From: Gnetum montanum
Taxonomy: Eukaryota; Streptophyta; Gnetopsida; Gnetales; Gnetaceae
Length of the DNA: 64,000 bases
Direction of reading: 5' to 3'
Assembly (NCBI GenBank): GCA_015680685.1
Contig: MNCI01026399.1
Coordinates: 679,377 to 743,376, forward strand
The notes beneath the pieces are model-generated. The model did not search any database, was not told the origin of the DNA, and saw only the letters and a program-made list of their open reading frames with translations. Every line of letters starts with the position of its first letter. Positions within the stretch are counted from its first letter, which is position 1. The translations under genes and the position numbers were made by a program. Shown here piece after piece: positions 20,556 through 30,549 of the stretch.

Positions 20556-20630
20556 CGCGATATCGCGTACGCGATATCGCAGGAGAAGACGCGATATCGC
20601 ATACGCGATATCGCGTACGCGATATCGCGG
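20556..20630. promoter_or_regulatory. GATATC palindrome array in the solo LTR U3 (five copies)
   Basis: GATATC occurs at 20559, 20573, 20593, 20607 and 20621, each inside the longer palindrome GCGATATCGC. Most are joined by GTAC or ATAC, so the unit is 14 bp (GATATCGCGTACGC) with one 20-bp interval. Both GCGATATCGC and GCGTACGC are self-complementary. In intact relatives this array ends 18 bp before the TATA box, so an enhancer or operator-like role is inferred. Confidence 0.85.
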
Positions 20631-20736
20631 CCTAGTGTAAACCGCGTCTCATCAAAAAGTGTTGAGAAGCTCTACATCATCTTTAGAATGATTAAGAAGG
20701 TCTCCAACATTACCATACTAAGCATGTTAAAATCAA

Positions 20737-20768
20737 AAAAAAAATAAAAAATAAAAAAAATAAAAAAA
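20737..20768. repeat. A-rich simple repeat at the retroposon target
   Basis: A-rich (TAAAAAA)n-like tract just before the left target duplication of the 2.2-kb retroposon, the kind of site LINE endonucleases favour. Confidence 0.7.
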
Positions 20769-20783
20769 TCAATGAAGGGAATA

Positions 20784-23009
20784 AAAAATTTCAAGTGGGA
20801 CAATTTTGACCCTGGATCCCAAGGGCCTTCGAGAAACAAGATCCAAGGTGCCCTGGATGGTCTTATTGATCACCTAGGGACTCGAAGTGTTAACAAGATA
20901 AATAATTTAAATGAAAATGCAAATTTGATGCAAACTAAAGCACAAAACTTAATCATGAAATAAACTTGCAACACAAATGAACTATAAACTTTATTGAAAA
21001 CAATAAAAGTGCCACAAAAGTAGAGTTTGGATGTATACAAATTTTGTGCTTGAAAGCATAAGGAGTTGCTCGGACAAAGCTTGAAGCCTATTGAAACTAG
21101 CAAGTTGTGATCTGTAGTTAGCTTCACAATCCAAGTACTTCCCAACTTCAATCGCCAAAACTAGTTTGAGGGTTTTCAATTTAGATTTGTAGCATTTGTG
21201 ATAAGGAGGTAAAGATGTTTGGCTTTTCTAGATTTTTGCCACTACACTAGGAGTCTCAAATGCCCAGTTTGTTACCAAATTACTCCAAAAAGCTTTACAA
21301 AATATCAATGGTATTAAGTGCTGAAGGTTGCAAAGGTTGTCTAGTCAAAGAAGTGTGAAACCAGAAGAACCCATTCAATGTGTTTGAAATTTGTCTTTAT
21401 AGGTCACATGGTTGTTGGTTTTGGTGTTGCAAATTTCTATCATGATTACTAACAGATTAGTATAATTTGCAAGTGTGGAAGGCCATAATTTCCAATGTAG
21501 TTTTCCATTTATGATAAGTTTGGATGCACTCAGGCCACCAAAACCATGCTAGATACCATAAATAGTAAACAGACTTGTTCAGCTATGCTGGCTTCACCCA
21601 ACAACATTGGTGGAACTACACTAGCCTAGTTGAAATAATGAAACTCCAACCACTCCAACATTGGCTTCATTAGAAAATAGAAACCCCCACAACCCCAACG
21701 TTGGCTTTGTGGCATCCACACTAAAGGTTATGGCAACTTTGCTAGCCATTGTTGGAAACATGAAAGCCCAACATTTCCAACATTGGGTGTAGGTGGTTCT
21801 AGCGTAGTTGAGGTTATGACCCATGTAAAACCCATAAAAATGCCAAATTTGGCAGTCCCAAAGGCACTTTTAGCCTTCCCAAGCCCAAATATAGATATGA
21901 CATGACTTTTTCCACTTAGGAAGTGAGGCTATGACAACTAATGAGGCATTTTTCAGCTCCAAAAGTTCAAGTATGTGAGATTGTAGCTCGTGGGCTTCCA
22001 ACCTTACAATTTTACAATGAAAATCTAGCCTCAAGCATAGGGGTGAAGGTTACAATGGCCAAAAAAAAGATTACAACATGCATTTTCTTGGTGGTGTTTT
22101 AGACTTCAAATTCTGTGTAAACTAGCAAGACCCATTTTTTGTGGTTCAATCATTGGGAAATGAGACATCAATTCTCTAATCTAGATGGTAATCCATTCCC
22201 AAATTTGATTAATAGACTCTATCTAAAGCACTATTTTAAATTAAAAAAAAAAACAAATAAAGAGGATGAAGAAGAAGAAGAAGAAGAAGAAGAGAGAGTA
22301 CAAGTTTATACTAACCCCCTTCCCATCTCACTCGTTATCCTTATCATTCATATTTATCTAACATGCCCTTCTATCACTTCTTCTCGTTCCCCTACATTTG
22401 TTTATTCCCTTCTACTCTAGCAGTGAGACTCGATTAAGTAATTTTACTCTAGAAAGAGTAAGCCTGATTTGTGAGTGAAAGGGATATGAACATTTTACAA
22501 TGATGCATGATAGTAGAAAGGAGTGATCTTTTGGTTACAGGGTTTAACCAACTTCTGTGTCATAGCATTCCATTGTAGGTGTATTGGAGAGATTCCTAGC
22601 ATTCTCCTTCCTTTTCTTTCATATTTTACTATCCTTTGTTTTCTTTTCTTTAATTTTTACTTCCTATCTTTATCTTTTCTATTTCTTCCTCCAACTCCTT
22701 ATCTATCTAGTCCCCTCTTTCAAATTTTATCATCTTCGTGAGGATTGAATGAATATGCCCTACTCTAGTAAGGATGTGTTGAGAGTTTAAGTTGAAATAG
22801 GATGAGTATCTCATTTGTGGTATCCTCTTGGCCATTTTGTATGCAAGATCTAATCATATCTTAATTTTATGATGTATCAACATCCCCATGATAGGCTTAT
22901 TAGTGAAATCCTACTATTCTCCCCTTTTATTTCCTACTTTGTTATTCCCTTTATGTAGATATACTTCATGTTTTACCAAGCTTTACATTGGATCTAATCA
23001 AAAAAAAGA
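20784..23009 (+). mobile_element. 2.2-kb poly(A) retroposon candidate with 15-bp target duplication
   Basis: TCAATGAAGGGAATA is present at 20769-20783 and again at 23010-23024. The right copy is directly preceded by an A8 tail (CAAAAAAAAGA), and the left target is A-rich. This is the signature of target-primed reverse transcription. The body has no recognisable RT, endonuclease or gene motif. It contains paired CCAACATTGG/CCAACGTTGG-like segments (about 21650-21790), a (GAA)8 run (22268-22291) and a pyrimidine-rich stretch (22580-22740). It could be a truncated LINE, a non-coding retroposon or a processed transcript. Confidence 0.6.
22268..22291. repeat. (GAA)8 microsatellite
   Basis: Eight GAA units followed by a GAGAGAG stretch, inside the retroposon candidate. 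Confidence 0.95.
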
Positions 23010-23059
23010 TCAATGAAGGGAATATATGCACTATGATGATTATATTGCATGGATATAAA

Positions 23060-23500
23060 TGTTAACATTTTTTTATAGGATGAAATCCCCATGTGCTACC
23101 ATCCAATTTCATGGTGCCTTTGAAGTAGGGTCATTCCATTTGTTTTAAATCCTTCAATTTCATTAAATTTAGATATTATGAAAGACAATTCAATATGCTA
23201 GAAAATAAGAAAAACTAGCTATCTTCAATTAATGTAAAAAAGATTACAAAATAGTGGTTTCATAATTCACAAATATCACAAATCACTCACATAATCTTAA
23301 TGATATTATAGAGCATGAGGTGCTGTAACCATACAATGATTGTCCTTAATGTAAGGCACAACCAAATGAGATCTCTCCCAAAAACACAAGACTCGGATCC
23401 AACACACAATACATACTAATAGTTTTAATGACCAAACGCACAATTGATCATAGAGATGCACACATATTTTTGGAGAGAAGAGGCTTGGACTTGTCAATAG
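23060..23500 (-). repeat. Gypsy A2 3' LTR remnant
   Basis: Read on the minus strand this matches the R/U5 part of the A1 LTR: both carry a GGTT(A/G)..GAGCC/CACC-ATGCTCT segment, TTGAAGATAGCTAGTTTTTC and TTTTCTAGCATATT. The U3 part with the AGATGTCT motifs is missing, so the LTR is internally deleted. It lies directly downstream of the A2 integrase end. Confidence 0.7.
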
Positions 23501-24033
23501 TCCTCTTCAACTCATCAATGCTACCCTATATGATTTTATCATCTACTAGTCCATGGTAATGCACAAGATTTGTAGTATTAAACACAAAAGATAGAATCAC
23601 ATCATTTGGTAAGTTAATTTCAAAAGCATTGTTATTAATTTTTACCTTTATTCTAAAAGGACTCATCTTCTTAACTTCCAACTTTTAAAGGTTAACACTT
23701 CTCAATATCTTCTTCTTCAGGTGCACCCAAACTAAATTACCAATATCAAATTTTGGCTTTCACTTATCCTCATTCCTCTTGAGGACTCATTCTTTAGCCT
23801 TCTTTTAAAGATTTTCCTTCACTTGTGCATGAAAATCCCTCATCACTTGGAAAAAATTAGAACTTAATTAAGCTTCTTCATCAAAGCTCCTAACATTATC
23901 CACCATCTTTAGATAAAAACCATAATTCATCTGAAATGGACTCTTACCAATAATAACATGAAAAGCATTATTGTAGGAAAATTTAGCATGGCACAGCAAA
24001 TTTTTCCACCTACTAAGCTATAAATCATACAAA
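23500..24033 (-). pseudogene. Gypsy A2 integrase C-terminal part
   Basis: On the minus strand the text aligns with A1 at about 9640-10115: a tyrosine/asparagine-rich FSYNNAFHVIIGKS-like region, a coiled basic stretch, the GNLVWVHLKKK module and the HYHG end with stop near 23530. Several stops interrupt it. It is separated from the rest of A2 by the solo LTR and chromovirus; the reading resumes at 34501. Confidence 0.85.
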
Positions 24034-24038
24034 TACCT
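24034..24038. repeat. Target duplication TACCT, left copy (solo LTR 2)
   Basis: TACCT directly before TGATGAGC. The partner is at 34496-34500, more than 10 kb away because the chromovirus lies between. Confidence 0.9.
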
Positions 24039-24981
24039 TGATGAGCAATAGGTACTCCCTACGTCCAACCATACAAATCATACGTATTCATGTGCAATCT
24101 AATCGAATTCCATGGATAGAACTAGTGTGACATTTAGATTGTTAAGCGTTGATCATAGGTCATTGTCTTTCCACTTGGACTAGTGGTAGCTTTGTCATGT
24201 ATGATTTAGTCCAAAGTGAGGCATATGATTATTGATGTTGTTGGGGCCTTAAACAAATCTTAACAATAACATAGAAATTAATTATTTAATCTAATTAATA
24301 ACAAGAAGATAAATTCTAAGCTAGCCTAAGGGTGATTAGTGTCTATTCCCAGCTTGACATACACATCCTAAACTCATGTATCCATTGTTGGAATTACCAA
24401 GTATTATGCTACTGGACGAACCAAGCAATAACACTGCTAAGATTACCAAGCGAATACATGTTTATGCTCATAATCAGTCATGCCCATTCCTTCAATTGAT
24501 TAATATGTGTGAAAATGTAAATATTAACAAAGTACATCAAAAGTAAATCAATTCTAAGTCAAATTGCTCCAATGATTATGAATCAATCTCAATCTTATTG
24601 CCATTCATGGAATGTGTCCAGGTACAATGCCATTTCAATAAGATTTCGTACATTTGACTTAAATCCACACAATGGGCACTCATTGACTGTTCTCTAGGAT
24701 TACAAAATAAAACTGCAAGAGTTTGGCTACACTATTGATCAAAATGGTGCCAAATGCACTACGGGTGATCACATATTTAGAGGTAAATATAAGCATTGCA
24801 TCAATGGAGATGTGTTAACACATTTAGTTGTGTTGACGAGGATGCGTTGATGGGGCTTCATTGATGAGGATGCACCGACAGGGATGCATTGATAAGGCTG
24901 CATCAACACGTCTAAGATGTATTTCCCGTTAATAAATCAATGCATTTTCATCCACACATATGTGTCGATGCATCTATGAGG
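24039..24981 (-). mobile_element. Solo LTR 2, larger part (split by the chromovirus)
   Basis: On the + strand it begins TGATGAGCAATAGGTACTCCC, the reverse of the conserved 3' end of I-family LTRs. It carries the conserved interior (GATTACCAAG motifs, CATTGGA/GTCCAGGTAC). The other 55 bp are at 34441-34495. Together about 998 bp flanked by TACCT, so a solo LTR into which the chromovirus later inserted. Instead of GATATC palindromes its U3 holds ATGCATC-type repeats. Confidence 0.88.
24812..24981. promoter_or_regulatory. GATGCATC-type repeat array in solo LTR 2 U3
   Basis: A series of 16-19-bp units built on GATG(C/A)(A/G)T and GATGAGG (GACGAGGATGCGTTGAT, GATGAGGATGCACC, GGGATGCATTGAT, AGGCTGCATCAAC, TCGATGCATC) fills the U3. 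It continues across the chromovirus at 34441-34475 (AGATGCATCAACAAGG, GATGCATCGATGAGG). ATGCAT and ATCGAT are palindromes. The array occupies the place that the GATATC array has in element I. Confidence 0.75.
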
Positions 24982-25477
24982 TGTGACATCTCATTCTCAG
25001 ATCTTGTAAAAACACAATCGCTTAATTTATCACATTCATTATTTTCTTAAATAACATAAAAAATACTCAATACATGAATTAACTGGTAAATAAATAATTG
25101 GTATTATGGAATACTGTGAAATGGAAAAGAAAAACAGAAAAATTTTATTTATAAGAGAGAGTATTGTAACGTCCTTTGTGTTGTCTTCCCATGCCACTTA
25201 AGCCTTAGAGGCAATCCAACATTGCCATCGTGCTTAGGCTATCTAGCCAAAGGGGTGATTAGTCCCTTCTTATCCCACTTCACCCGACTTCCATCACTTG
25301 CTTTTCTAGGCTTTGTAACTCCATGCTGGAACAACCTCTAAACCTGGCATAGGGTAAACCCATTCCAGAGGGATACATGAATAATCATAACTCCTCATAA
25401 CGAGATACCCCTTCATTTTAAGGTTAATCACATTGTTTCAATTTGTTTCCATCCTTAACAAGGGATGGGATGTTACA
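24982..25477 (-). repeat. Chromovirus 3' LTR
   Basis: A 496-bp repeat. On the minus strand it starts TGTAACATCCCATCCC and ends ...GTCACA. It aligns along its length with 33935-34440, including a TTATTTATAAGAGAGAGTA segment. TTATAAATAAA on the minus strand (about 25145) is the likely TATA box. Confidence 0.93.
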
Positions 25478-25491
25478 ATCTACCTCTCTTA
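25478..25491 (-). other. Chromovirus polypurine tract
   Basis: On the minus strand AAGAGAGGTAGAT directly precedes the 3' LTR TGTAACA. Confidence 0.75.
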
Positions 25492-25639
25492 AGAATCTAG
25501 CTCGTCCTCAAGTACTTCCTTTATATCCAACAACTTAGTTGTTGCTTCACCGTTATGCTCCTTAGGTTTAGTTTCTTTATTTTTCTCATTATCATCTATA
25601 CAAATAGAAGATCAGAAATTATAAAACATTATTACATCA

Positions 25640-26100
25640 ATGATAAATATAGTTTATCATTCAATATCATGATGATCAAAAAGTTGGGGATAAGTATTAA
25701 AAATAAACTCCATGTATTCCCAAGTCTGTTGATCACAATTTGACCATTGAACAAGTACTTTGTTGATAGTTTTATTTTGTAATTTCTTAGTTCATTGGTT
25801 CTTAATTGCAATGGGTTTAACTTCAAAGCTAGTGTTGGATCGTAATGGCAAAGTATTCCAATACAGCACATATGGTACATCATTTTTATGAAATTTATTT
25901 TGCAAGCTTACATGGAAAACTGGATGAATTCTTAAAGTTGTTGGGAGATGTAATTGATATGCCACTTTCCCAATTCTTTTAAAAATTTCAAAATGTCCAT
26001 AATATCTAGGTGCCAATTTAGTATATTTTCCAAGTTTAAGAGAACTTCTAGTGGGTTTCACTCTCAGCAATACTTGATCTCCCACTTCACATTCTTTCTT
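25640..26100 (-). pseudogene. Chromovirus integrase C-terminus and chromodomain
   Basis: The open text 26085-25792 reads [20 protein letters not shown], then [20 protein letters not shown] and [11 protein letters not shown]. This is the GPY/F-like module typical of plant chromoviruses. After a stop and frame change it continues as KVLVQWSNCDQQTWEYMEF, the conserved core of a chromodomain (V-L-V-x-W-S-N then T-W-E). Chromodomains steer integration by binding histone methyl marks, which fits this element's position within older silenced elements. It is broken by at least one frameshift. Confidence 0.88.
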
Positions 26101-27113
26101 TAGTCGATGTTAATCTGCATAACCCTTATATTTATTTTGGGCAACTTGTAAATTTTATTTAACTCTTGTAATAATATTTTCCATTATCTTCATTTCTTCT
26201 TTCTTCCATTCTACTCTTAAGTTTGGATCTGCCAAAGTTAGTGGTGTATGACAGTTACGTCCATATACTACTTCGAATGGTATTCAATGTATGAAACCTT
26301 GATAATTGTTATTACAGGAAAATTTTGTGAAGTAAAAGTAATTCTCCCACGTTTTCAATCTACTCCCAACATAGCTTTGTAGGATATCTTCTAATATTCT
26401 ATTCACATGTTAGATTTGCCCATCAGTCTTAGGATGGTAAGCTATACTAAATTTCAACTGGGTTCCATGCTCTTTGAAGAAATTTTGTTAGAATTTGGAT
26501 ACGAACTTGGGATCTCGGTTCGAGGTGATAGATTTTGGATAATCATGCAATCAAAATACTTCACATACGAATTTTTGGGCTCCTTCATCCACTATGTTTG
26601 TAGATTTCAAAGCTATAAAATGTGTCATCTTTGATAGATGATCAACCACTATCAAAATTGAGTCATTTCCCTTTTTGGTTATTGGAAATCCAATAATGAA
26701 ATCCATGGTGACATCTTCCCACTTCTAGGTTGGAACTTCCAAAGGTTGTAATGACCCACTAGGTTTCCTCTGTTTAGCTTTTATTCTTTGGCATGTTGGA
26801 AAATTTTTAATGTACGAGAACACATTATTCTTTATTCTAGGCTAGAAATAAGATTTGCTATCATCATATAAGTCTTAATGTAACCTAGGTGTCTTGCGTA
26901 TGGTACTTCATGTGTTTCACACAACCTTGGTCTCCAATTCCCTTCTGGTATGCACACTCTTTGTCCTTTCATCAATAAATCATTAGGGATAAGTTGATAT
27001 TGAGGCTCAAGGGAAATATTCATTAAAATATTCTTAAAATAATGATCTTTTTTTATTTGTTCCTTAATTTCTTTTCCATAGGGGTGTTTACCACACCTAT
27101 CACCCATTTCCAC
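26100..27113 (-). pseudogene. Chromovirus integrase zinc region and core
   Basis: 27113-26832 carries a long pre-integrase stretch ending H-E-V-P-Y-A-R-H-L-G-Y, the two His of the H2C2 finger. The core follows in a shifted frame near 26680 (DSILIVVDHLSKMTHFIAL, first Asp). The second block reads I-T-S-N-R-D-P-K-F where S-D-R-D is usual, so that Asp is Asn here. A third block H-P-K-T-D-G-Q with a stop stands where the catalytic Glu is expected. Multiple stops. It could not join DNA ends. Confidence 0.85.
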
Positions 27114-27226
27114 ATTTGACTAAGGGCATCGGCTACCGCATTTTGCTCACTAGGGATATATTTGATTTCAAAATCATATTTAGCCAATAATTTGACCCAT
27201 CACCTTTGATGAGTATTCAAAATAGG

Positions 27227-28230
27227 CTATCTCTGTAAATATTCTAAACTTTTATGATATGTTTTTAGTAAAAATCTTTTCCCACAAAGATAATGTCTCC
27301 AAACTTTAAAAGCATGAACAATTGTTAACAACTCTAAATCATGGGTTGGGTAATTTACCTTAGCTCCTTGCAATTTACGAGATTCATAACATACCACTTT
27401 ATCTTCTTGTGAAATAATTGCATTGATTCCTATTCCACAGGCATCGATGGATACTTCAAAAGATAATTCTTTATCTAGAATTCTTAGAAGAGGTTCTATT
27501 GTGAGTAGCATCTTTAATTTAAGGAAAGCTTTCCTACATTTTTCATCAAACTTGAACACATGCTTTTCTTGCAAAAGGTCAATCATGAAGGCTACTAAAG
27601 TAGAATAATCTTTAATGAAATGTTGGTAAAAACTTGCTAAGCCTAGAAAACTATGAATTGTTATACCATCTTTTAATTCAAGCCAATCCCAAATTGCACT
27701 AACCTTTGTTTGGTCTACTTGTAATCCTTTCTTAAAAACTATATAACCCAAATAAGAGACTTCTTCTTTAAAGAGTTCACATTTACTTAGTTTTTCTTCT
27801 AACTAATGCTCTTTAAGAATGTCTGTTGTAATTTTCAAATGTTTGACATGTTCTTCTCTTGACTTAAAATAAATAAGTATATCATTCATAAATACTATAA
27901 TGAATTAATCAAGATATTCATGAAAAATATTATTCATTAATGCCATGAATGTTGCTGGTACATTAGTTAATCCAAATGGCATCACAACAAATTTGTATAA
28001 TCCATACCTAGTTCTAAAAGCAGTTTTCCCAATATCTTTCTCCTTAATCCTTGTTTGGTGATAACCTAATTTTAAATCAATCTTTGAAAAATAACATGCA
28101 CCCATAAGTTGATTAAAAAAATCATCAATTCTAGGCAAAGGATAAGTATTTTTAATCATCACTTTATTCAATGCCCTATAATCAATGCTAATCTTAACAT
28201 ACCATCTTTCTTTTTAATGAATAAGACTGG
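27227..28230 (-). pseudogene. Chromovirus reverse transcriptase and RNase H
   Basis: RT blocks are readable from about 28230: [48 protein letters not shown]. The catalytic box is F-M-N-D-I-L-I-Y: the first Asp codon (27884-27886) is Asn, so the polymerase site is lost. The connection (SFLGLASFYQHFIKDYS) and RNase H (SIDACGIGINAI, then a Glu region ESRKLQGAKVNYPTHDLELL) run to 27227. The usual T-D-H-K-S-L has become T-Y-H-K-S-L, losing another metal ligand. Stops near 27900 and 27805. Confidence 0.9.
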
Positions 28231-28531
28231 TACACCACAAGGTGATACGCTAGGTTGAATTTTTCTTTCTTCTAATAGTTGATCTAATTGTACTTTTAAT
28301 TCTCATAATTCAAAAGTGGAAAATCTATAAGGGGCTTTTGAACAAGTTGCTTATTGAGAAAATATCAATAGCATGCTCAACAGTTCTTTTTGGAGGAAAT
28401 TCTCTAGTTTCATTGAATACTAAATCTTTATATTCCTTAAGTTCTTTTAGAATCTCAATACTTGAATATTTTTGGGGTTGAGTTACTTTGACAAAAACAC
28501 CATAGCACCATTTTTTTACTAATCTTTTTGC

Positions 28532-28954
28532 TTACTTAATGCTTATCATATGAATTTTTTTTGATGTTCCTACCTCCCTTAGAACCCTGACTTTGTCAGT
28601 GGTTGGGACTTTTAAAATACAAGTTCCAAAGTGGGTAGCAATATCAAATTTTTGTAGGAAAGACATTCCTAAAATTGCATCAACATCATCTAGTTCAAAC
28701 TCAAAGAATTCATCAACAAAAGACATGTCTTACAAGGTAAATGTAATTTCTTTGTACTTGGTACGCTTGCTCATGGTCATTACATCTACATGTTCTATCT
28801 TAATAATTTTCTTGGATGGTACACTTAATTTTAATAAATTAATTAACTTTGGAGAAATAAAGTTATCACTAGCACCACTATTAATCAAAAATTTAATTTG
28901 TTTACCTTTAATTAAACCTTCAAAAATCAGTAAAGCAAATTGAAATTTATGCAA
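28532..28954 (-). pseudogene. Chromovirus aspartic protease
   Basis: The minus-strand text KGKQIKFLINSGASDNFIS is the gypsy protease active site, but the catalytic Asp of D-S-G-A-S is Asn (codon at 28880-28882). The second half (DVDAILGMSFLQKFD) carries the conserved I-L-G-M. A stop at about 28730 splits the domain. Confidence 0.88.
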
Positions 28955-28999
28955 ACCTGATTTAGTTTTATTTAAAAATCTTCTTCACGGCTGTGGTGG

Positions 29000-30185
29000 T
29001 GGTTTGAATTTTTTCTTTGTTCATGTTTAGGTTGGGTTTTTAATTCCTAGTTTGATTGGTCCTTTGTATCCTTGCCCACAATTTTGGACAATCTCATTTG
29101 AAATGATCCTCTTCACAAACAAAACATCCCAATCCTAATCGAGCTTTTTTGGATGGTGCTTCTTCTACTATTGCTTATGAAATGGTAGTTTGTTGAAGGA
29201 TTGCTTGTCGAAGGGTAGTTCGTACTTGATTCAATTCTTCATAATTCTTAGGAATTCTGTATACTTCAACAAGTGTTTGAGGATTATGTGCTCATGTTTG
29301 GAAAAACAGTTAAGCATGTAGTCCATCAATGAACTTTGAAGCTAATTCTCCCTCATCTTGATGGCTTACATACTAAGAGAGATCACAGAATTATTTATGG
29401 TAATCTTCTATAGATTGCCTTCCCAATATTAAGAAATCAAATCTCATCTTGCACTTTATGAAGAAATCAGGTATGAATTTTTGTTCAAAATCTTGAAACA
29501 AATTAAGCCAATTTGTAATCAAACCTTGAGATCTCAATCCATTTCATCATGTTACTATAAGTCCTCTTAAATATAAGGAGACAACTTCTAAATGTTCTTG
29601 GCTTGACAAATTCAACATATCAAAGTAATTTTTTATTGTATCAAGCTAATCTTTTGCCTTGGCATTGGATCTAGGGGCTCCATCATAATGATCTAATTTT
29701 ACTTTCTTAGCATGAACTTGTGCTAGTGATTCTTTAGGTGAATTAAGCCAATTCCCATATCCCTCACCTTCGATTTTTACTTTATGGCCTAAAGGAGGAA
29801 TTTTGGTATCCTAGTAACCAGCAGGTGGGGGTTGATTTCAGTGTGGATTCCTATGGGGGAAGTTGATCTTCATCTTGATGTTGATCCCTAGGTGGAACAT
29901 GGGTAGGATTTGAAGGTTGAGTGAGATGTTCGATTAATTGCTTGATGGAGTCTACAAAGGAATCTATCTTTCCTTGCACGTCTAACCATTTATCCTTTAA
30001 GCTCTGGAACAATTTCTTAATTTCCTCAGACATATTTTACATCTCTGTCCTAAACCCTTAATTTGACTAATGAAGCTCTTCTTGAACAACCTTGATCTCA
30101 TTAATTTGATCTTCAAGGACATTTATCTAATCATTAACTTGGGCCTACATTGCTCTCCAATTTATTCTTTCAGTTCTAGACATCA
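29000..30185 (-). pseudogene. Chromovirus gag
   Basis: The reading appears to start at an ATG near 30183 (MSRTERINWRAM). A coiled, charged N-terminal region with a PPRDQHQDEDQLPP segment at about 29890-29851 follows, then a decayed capsid region. It ends in a CCHC-type zinc knuckle at about 29130-29090 (C-F-V-C-E-E-D-H-F-K-x-D-C). Many CAG-to-TAG-like stops. Gag would package element RNA. Confidence 0.7.
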
Positions 30186-30489
30186 GTAAGTTGAAGAAAT
30201 TAGGTATGTTGGTAATCCTTAGTCCTTATGGTCCTTTTCATGGGTCTTGAAATAGTTAATAGAGGTTGAAATTGCCATGGATTTCTTCTCTAGCACTAAA
30301 TCCTAATTATTTTTGGGACCTTAACTAATGAATTAAAAAGATAATTTTCTATAACCCAAAAGATAAATTTGATAGTTCCATTAATTTTGAAAAGCTTAAA
30401 TTTGTTGAAATCAATTTTTGTTTGGTTGAAGATAGACTTCAAATTCAAAAGTTATGGCTATTTTAACTTTACAAAAACTTGCACATTTT

Positions 30490-30549
30490 TCAAGACTTTC
30501 TAAGAGGTCACCCATCCCAGTTCTACTCTAGGATCAATGTGCTTAATGA
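30490..30549 (-). ncRNA. 5S rRNA-like stretch (3' half, degenerate)
   Basis: On the minus strand the 60 bp read ATTAAGCACATTGATCC..., then AGAGTAGAACTGGGATGGG, then TGACCTCTTAGAAAGTCTTG. Plant 5S rRNA has, in the same order and spacing, GTTAAGCGTGCTTGGGC, AGTAGTACTAGGATGGG and TGACCTCCTGGGAAGTCCT. The 5' half of 5S is not recognisable here. This is a pseudogene or a 5S-derived mobile sequence (Cassandra-type LTRs and SINE3 elements carry 5S), not a functional 5S gene. Confidence 0.65.

Larger units (their letters stand above)
19716..20654 (-). mobile_element. Solo LTR of the I/E2 gypsy family, containing the assembly gap
   Basis: On the + strand it starts TGATGAGTGGCGAGGTACCC, the reverse complement of the 3' end of the LTRs of element I, and ends CTCATCA at 20654. 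The 5-bp duplication AAAAG lies on both sides (19711-19715 and 20655-20659). Of the apparent 939 bp, 622 are N. The right part is the palindrome array that begins LTRs of this family. With an LTR of about 800 bp expected, a solo LTR produced by LTR-LTR recombination is the simplest reading. A larger element hidden in the gap cannot be excluded. Confidence 0.85.
18535..20768 (+). mobile_element. Gypsy relic B: integrase fragment, split by a solo LTR
   Basis: The + strand text contains HLRIYGHLG (H2C2 zinc region), YYNTCQRYAS, then WGLDLIGAIYFKSSIGHQF and IFIAIEYFTK. This is the first catalytic-Asp block of a Ty3/gypsy integrase. Weaker text continues to IELDTLEEK at 19715. The same reading resumes after the solo LTR at 20660 (VEKLYIIFRMIKKV), as in the region after the integrase core of other gypsy elements. 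Many stops. It is not family A; the block G-L-D-L-I-G is nearer to the tRNA-Asp group. Confidence 0.75.

Noticed and set aside
19820-20747. Long open frames on both strands through 19820-20747
   Set aside because: They exist only because the N run is translated as open; no coding sequence is present.
22139-22420. Open frame with Glu-rich stretch near 22260
   Set aside because: The Glu run is just the (GAA)n microsatellite; no protein-like sequence around it.
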